Source: Typha latifolia (taxonomy: Eukaryota; Streptophyta; Magnoliopsida; Poales; Typhaceae). Taken from it: a stretch of DNA of 64,000 bases. The position numbers and the translations under genes are program-made. Position 1 is the first letter of the stretch; each line of letters opens with the position of its first letter. Positions 58,889 through 64,000 of the stretch are shown here, piece by piece. The notes under the pieces were generated by a model that had not been told where the DNA came from, did not search any database, and saw only the letters and a program-made list of their open reading frames with translations. The DNA lies in NCBI GenBank assembly GCA_019914945.1, contig CM034113.1:6552850-6616849 (forward strand). Reading direction: 5' to 3'.

Positions 58889-61376
58889 GCTATTGCATTG
58901 CACGAGCTCGTGCCATGCTAGTGGGTGCGCGCTGAGGGCGCGTGTGCCGGCCCGGCCAACTGGGCCAGGCCCCCTTACCGCCGCCGCCTCTCTCTCTCCC
59001 CCTCTCAAACTCTATCACTCACTCTAGTTCTTCTCTCTCAAACTCCCTATCCCTCTCGGTAAGCCGACGCCGACCACTTTAGACCATCGTCGTCGCTTCC
59101 ACTGCCGTGCTACTAATACCAGTGAGCCTCCTCCCTCCTCTTCCTCTCTCTCTCGAGTTTGTCAGAACCGAGTTGCCGGTGAGAGGCCGACAGCTGGCTA
59201 GCCAGCAACAGTCGAGACTCCCCCCCTTGTCGGCCCGGCTTTTCCTCCTTCCCTTCTCTTTTTTCTTCTCCTCTTCTCTTCTCTTTCTTTCTTTCTTTCT
59301 TTCTTTCAATGCTGGACCGAGCCCAGCACTGTAGCAAGGGGTTGCTCCCTCTTGTTAATTTCTATTAATTATATAATTTACTTCCTAAAATTAAGGTAAA
59401 TTAGTTTAATTAGATACTTAATTATTTTGATATTTTACACTCACTAGTATAATTGTTACCTAAGTATTTTTAGTATAATAATTTATTAATTATAATTATA
59501 AATATTTGCATATAAATTTATTTTTTGGTTTAGCCATTGTTTATTAGATTAATACATGTAGTCTTATTGATAATAATTTTATATTTTATATAATTATTTT
59601 TAGCTTCTTATTATTGTCTACTACTTTTATAAAATGAAATACAAATTATTTTTAGCTTCTTACATATTATTTTTGTATAATAGGATAATGACTATTTTAC
59701 ATATAATTTATGATTAATTAAATAAGAGTATCACAAAATAATTATTAATAAGATTATATTTATAATTATATTTTTATAAATTATATATATGGTCGTTATT
59801 AGTTATATACAAAAATAGATAAATTACTATATACTTATTACTTACTCTATAATTAGTAAACTAGGGGATTCTTATTAAATAAATATAATTATGGTAATAG
59901 CATATTAATATTATCATAATTAAATTTATCTTATGAATCTAATTAACTTTAAAACTAATAAACTATTATATTTTACTCAAACTGATTATAATCAGATAAA
60001 CGACTAACTTTATACTACTTAAATATTTTCAAATTTCAAGCTCCTTATTTAAGACCATGTATACCCTGTTAATGCTAAGTTGACGTTTGATTGACGGATG
60101 GGAAGAATACGTAGTTTGTATCTTCTGATCAGATGTGAGTAGTCTTATCCCTTAGAAGTGTTTCTCAAATTAGAATATATTATACTTATGTATATGCATG
60201 TTTTGATCTCTAGCATGATTTTACTTAAGCACATTTTATCATTCATTTGATTAGAAGATCTTAGATATAAATATACTATTGATATATATAGACGATTGGA
60301 GAGGACTATACTATTATGACTTTATTTATGTTGATATGATCTCTAGCATGAGTATGCATATGATAGATGCATGTATAATTGAAGATTACGTAACATTATA
60401 TTTCTTTTGACTTTCTTACCATCTAAATTTCTAATATGCATGACTTGTTATAGTACTAGATAAAATGCATATGATCCGTAATTTAGTCTGTGTGCACAAT
60501 AGATATTCAGACACATGTCGTTCGCCAAGGCATATGTGGCGAGTTATTCTCATGTGATTTCTATCAGCTAGTTGGGTACCCGAGTCTAGATGATGATAAT
60601 AGCCTTAATAGTTGGCATGGTATGGTTATATGATTGAGATACCGTTAACGGTTAGTAGTGTATACTCAAAACTTTTAGGCTTGATTTAAGACCGAGTACC
60701 AGATGTTGACTGTACATAATAGTCTCATATGATGATATTATTCATAGTTGATATTGATAACTGAAATATTGAGAAATGCATATGATTTTATTATCATTTA
60801 ATATACCTAATTATCAAGTGGTCATTTTGTATCATATATGATTGCATATGATATCATAGTATAATTATGGTCGGTAGCGATTCTCTTTAACTCATGACTC
60901 TCTTTATTTCTTTTCTAATCTTCTAGATATGTGGTACGTGATAGCGACTTTAGATATCATGAGAAAATATTTTAGAGCAAAGATGAGGTGTGCTATAGAT
61001 GCGAGACAATATAGAAGATAGTTTATATAGATATTGAGTTGTACCGATGTTGTATATTTTTGTATCCCATTATATTAGACTGTGTTATAATAAAAATTGT
61101 TATGCATGCTGGACGATATTATATAGTAATATCTTAATGATTTATCGTGGCCTATATAGATCTTGCCAGATTATGTAGATGTTTAGTGTGTATTATTGTG
61201 GACTTAGATATTCACATATTAACAAGTTTATTTGACTAATAGTATAATTTATCTCTAAGATGGATTGTGTTAAGCATAGGTGTATATCTATGCTTGACGA
61301 GCCCTGCCTGTCCTATCGTGTGCACCGTGTGTGTCACATGGGCGTGCACGTGCCTGTGTCGGGTGAGGGTGTTATA
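58758..61376. mobile_element. Degraded LTR, same family as 28126-31265
   Basis: It begins TGTAATAACCC and ends GTTATA where the intact copy has TGTAACAACCC and GTTACA. Collinear blocks include the C/T-rich part (58.98-59.3 kb), cagatgtgagtagtcttatc (60130), ggcatatgtggcgagttat (60530) and gatatgtggtacgtgatagc (60930). It is about 500 bp shorter through small deletions. The flanks tttct and ttttc do not form a clean duplication. The (AAT)n run at 58839-58888 corresponds to the shorter one at the start of the other copy. Confidence 0.85.
58839..58888. repeat. (AAT)n microsatellite
   Basis: About 16 trinucleotide copies near the start of the degraded LTR. Confidence 0.95.
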
Positions 61377-61660
61377 TTTTCAACATAAAGAAAAGGGGAT
61401 CTGACCATGTTTATGGAACATAGATAATTATCAAGATACCCACACTAGCACTTTTCCAAAAGTATCAATGTCATTTTGATATTTGGTCCCATCCCCCTCG
61501 TTGTTCATATCTTAACAACTAAACACCTTATAACTATTACAACCTCTGTGGTCCAAACTAAGTTGCAACAATTAGATTCTCCGTTCAAAACTAACATTGC
61601 AAACATTAGAATCAACATGAATCTGTTGGGAACTGGACTAAGGTGAGATCTGATATCAAT

Positions 61661-62580
61661 TGTTATGTACCGGGCTAAGTTTGGTTTTGTTGGAGATAAT
61701 AGTAGGTGATTAGGTAGTGGAATCGGTGAGATGATAAGATCTACATGATGGAAGTGGAAAGGATAATGAAGACAGTGATAGTGTTAAGTAGATATGTGAT
61801 TTAGAAAGGAAGAAGGGGGATCAATAGGTAAGAATGGAAGAGCTAAATGGCGGCTAGGGTCTGAAGAAGGGGGAGAAGATAATCGACTTTGCTGGACTAG
61901 GAGGATCAACAGTTGAGAAGGAAGGGAATGACGTCATCTTGATAGCGTCGGCCTTAGATCGAAGGAGAAGACTAGGAGAGATAATAAGGAGGTTAGAGGT
62001 AGAAGAAAGTAGAAAATATTGATATTCTTTAATAATCTCAAAGTGGTTGCCTTCCACATATTTAGAGGCTAGCCAGAAATTCAAAAATGTTCAAATTACC
62101 CTAACACGAAATGACCTCAGCGTCAAACATTGGAACATCATTGAATGAAGATTGCTCTCGGGTTGAGACATTCAAATCCCATTGGATAGGCATTCAAACC
62201 CTTCGATGAATACTACTCTCAGGTTAGGGAGTTCACATATTGTTTGATGAGCGTTAAAATGCTTTGACGAAGACTGCTCTCAAATTAAGGCACTTGAACC
62301 TCATTGGTTGGGCGTTCCAACACTTCGGCGAAGACTGTTCTCGGATTAGGGCATTTGAACGCAGTTGGCTAGGAGTTTGAACATCTCGATGTTCTGCTGT
62401 TTTCAAATTGTGACATTCGAGCATTATTGCTCAGTTGTTCAAATGCTTCAATGAAGGCCGCTCTTATGTTCTGGCATCGGAACGCCATTGGTCAAAGGTT
62501 TGACCATCGAGCCCGATGCCATAAATTTTTTGAAAATATTAAATAACTAATATTACGATAAATATGTTCGACCCAGCAAA
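61661..62580 (-). mobile_element. LTR with 61-bp repeats (minus orientation)
   Basis: On the minus strand it ends CGGTACATAACA at 61661, followed two bases on by TGATATCAGATC, a degraded initiator-Met primer-binding site. Its promoter-side segment (62040-62070: ctggctagcctctaaatatg on the coding strand) matches the plus-strand LTR at 16.37 kb. The far border near 62.58 kb is approximate. The interior lies to the left, where 61380-61650 shows nothing recognisable. Confidence 0.65.
62100..62520. repeat. Six to seven tandem 61-bp units
   Basis: Equivalent points (ctctcgggtt-like) fall at 62155, 62216, 62277, 62338, 62399 and 62461, i.e. steps of 61, 61, 61, 61 and 62. Units share cattcgaac...attggttgggcgtt...cttcgacgaagactg with many substitutions, so the array is old but length-conserved. 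Confidence 0.9.
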
Positions 62581-64000
62581 TCTAATCTCTCCTATGAGGT
62601 GACTCAATTAGACTCGGATCACATTAAGTTCATCAACGCTAATATTTTTCAAGCAAACTATTAAATAACCAAATTACCCATATTATCCCTAAATCAAATG
62701 ATTATATTCAGGTAATTAAGTATTTTTATATCCATGTTTACAGCTGAGTAACGATATAATTCAGTGTGGACTATAGGATTAAGTGCTTAGTTTAAAATAC
62801 ATGGATGTAAGTAGAAATTGAGCTAAACATCTTCCATAATACCATGATGTGAATCCATACCAAATGATGAAATTTAGGGAAAGGATCCAACCACATCACA
62901 CAAAGTTCTTATCATCAATACAACAAGAGAATGCTTTTGTTAGCAGCAATAATTATTGCCAACTCCTATGATTATAACTTAGCTGGCATCCAAAAGCAAC
63001 AAAAGAGATTGATACTATGGATGCTCATTTATACATAAAAAATCTATCTGGCATTTACCCTCACTATGAAAAGATATAGGAATTTTTACATAATTGCCGC
63101 CAAGAACTATTAAAATATATGATTAGATGTTTGTTAAAAGATTTACAGATGCATACAAAAGGCTACAAATACCTTTCTTTCTTGAAATTTAGAGTGCAAA
63201 ATACTTAGTAATGATTATTTTCTTATACTATGATTTCGGATAATATTAGAAAGCTTCCCAAATATTTGAAGTAACTTATACAAGAGAAAAAAATAATCTA
63301 TTCTTAATCTGAGTTTAATTTTCAATTCCATTTAGTTTGAATTAACTGACGAAATAAAATTTTTAAAAGAGCTCAATAATTTCGGTGGCGATAATACTAT
63401 TCTTAAAAATATAACGACGATCAATTATATAAAAATCTCAAAGATATAACGAGGTGAGACTAAATCAAGATCATGACACTTAAACTGCCATCTCTTGCCC
63501 TCACCAACCTCATCCTAATACTTTTTTCTTTAATTGATGCATTCCATTAATTTATTCTCATGCATGACTAAAATAATAATGGCTTCTATAATGAAACAAA
63601 AAGGAAATTAGAATGTAACCATCATGAGATGCCCTTCTCTATTTTACCTACTTCCTTAAAAAAATATGTCTAACTAATTTATGCAATCCATAACATCCTT
63701 CCAAGATCTAGAAAACTAGAACAAATCCATTTCATAGCGGATCTAAGCAAGGTCAGAATCCAACTCGGATAGCTTTATCGGGCTAGGTTGGATACTCTTA
63801 TCCAAACCCGATCTCGTGCAATTAATTATCGAACACTTCCAATTTTATGCCTATAAATTAAAAAAATTAGTAATTTAGCAGATAAAAAGACATAAATACC
63901 CCTCTTAATGGAAAGGAATATGTAGAAAATAAGAATAAAGATATTTCTATCTTTTTTACAGTTACACTGAAAATTTTCTAACGGCTAGTTACGTTTTAAG
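62581..64000. other. AT-rich right end without features
   Basis: I see no open frame with family resemblance, no clear repeat and no RNA gene here. Confidence 0.6.

Noticed and set aside
58715..59337. Open frames around 59 kb
   Set aside because: They are LTR simple-repeat and GA/CT-rich by-products, parallel to those at 28 kb.
62100..62520. CRISPR-like regular spacing
   Set aside because: Units are contiguous diverged 61-bp tandem copies without distinct repeat and spacer parts, in a plant LTR.

Overview
The window is nuclear DNA of a flowering plant. The evidence is spliced genes with GT-AG introns and plant-specific orthologues (DEAH4-type helicase, plastid mTERF, LRR pseudokinase), plus large amounts of LTR-retrotransposon and small inverted-repeat transposon debris in introns and spacers. 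I cannot name the species; nothing I see decides between monocot and eudicot. All gene models were built by hand from exon homology (family knowledge) and checked for splice sites and reading phase.

Five protein-coding genes are supported. (1) 792-4227, minus: adenylate kinase, four exons present, last exon(s) cut off by the left edge. (2) 7616-27579, minus: a complete 16-exon DEAH-box RNA helicase (DEAH4 type, 700 aa) spread over 20 kb because introns 6-8 are full of transposon remnants. (3) 34367-37287, minus: a three-exon mTERF protein (MTERF5/MDA1 type, plastid). (4) 38688-43224, plus: an eight-exon organellar ribosome recycling factor, divergent from the mTERF gene across a 1.4 kb spacer. 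(5) 49935-57269, plus: a seven-exon LRR receptor-like pseudokinase of the At3g03770 type. They show no operon-like relation. The mTERF and RRF genes both serve organellar gene expression (plastid transcription, organelle translation) and are neighbours, which may be chance.

Repeats: a 3140-bp solo LTR with perfect 5-bp target-site duplication (28126-31265), about 550 bp upstream of the helicase start; a degraded relative at 58758-61376; a nested Ty3/gypsy pol fossil (13.7-17.8 kb) inside helicase intron 8; a second LTR family whose upstream part is built of 61-bp tandem repeats (16.1 kb and, inverted, 62.1 kb); another LTR at 19212-19904 close to a 28-bp perfect palindrome; several MITE-like elements; and a 90-bp near-perfect hairpin in RRF intron 3. 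The spacers 31.3-34.3, 43.3-49.3 and 62.6-64 kb are AT-rich and otherwise featureless. I found no convincing tRNA, rRNA or CRISPR. I see no clearly new biological system; the strongest unusual signals are the RRF intron hairpin, the 61-bp-repeat LTR family and the LTR palindrome.
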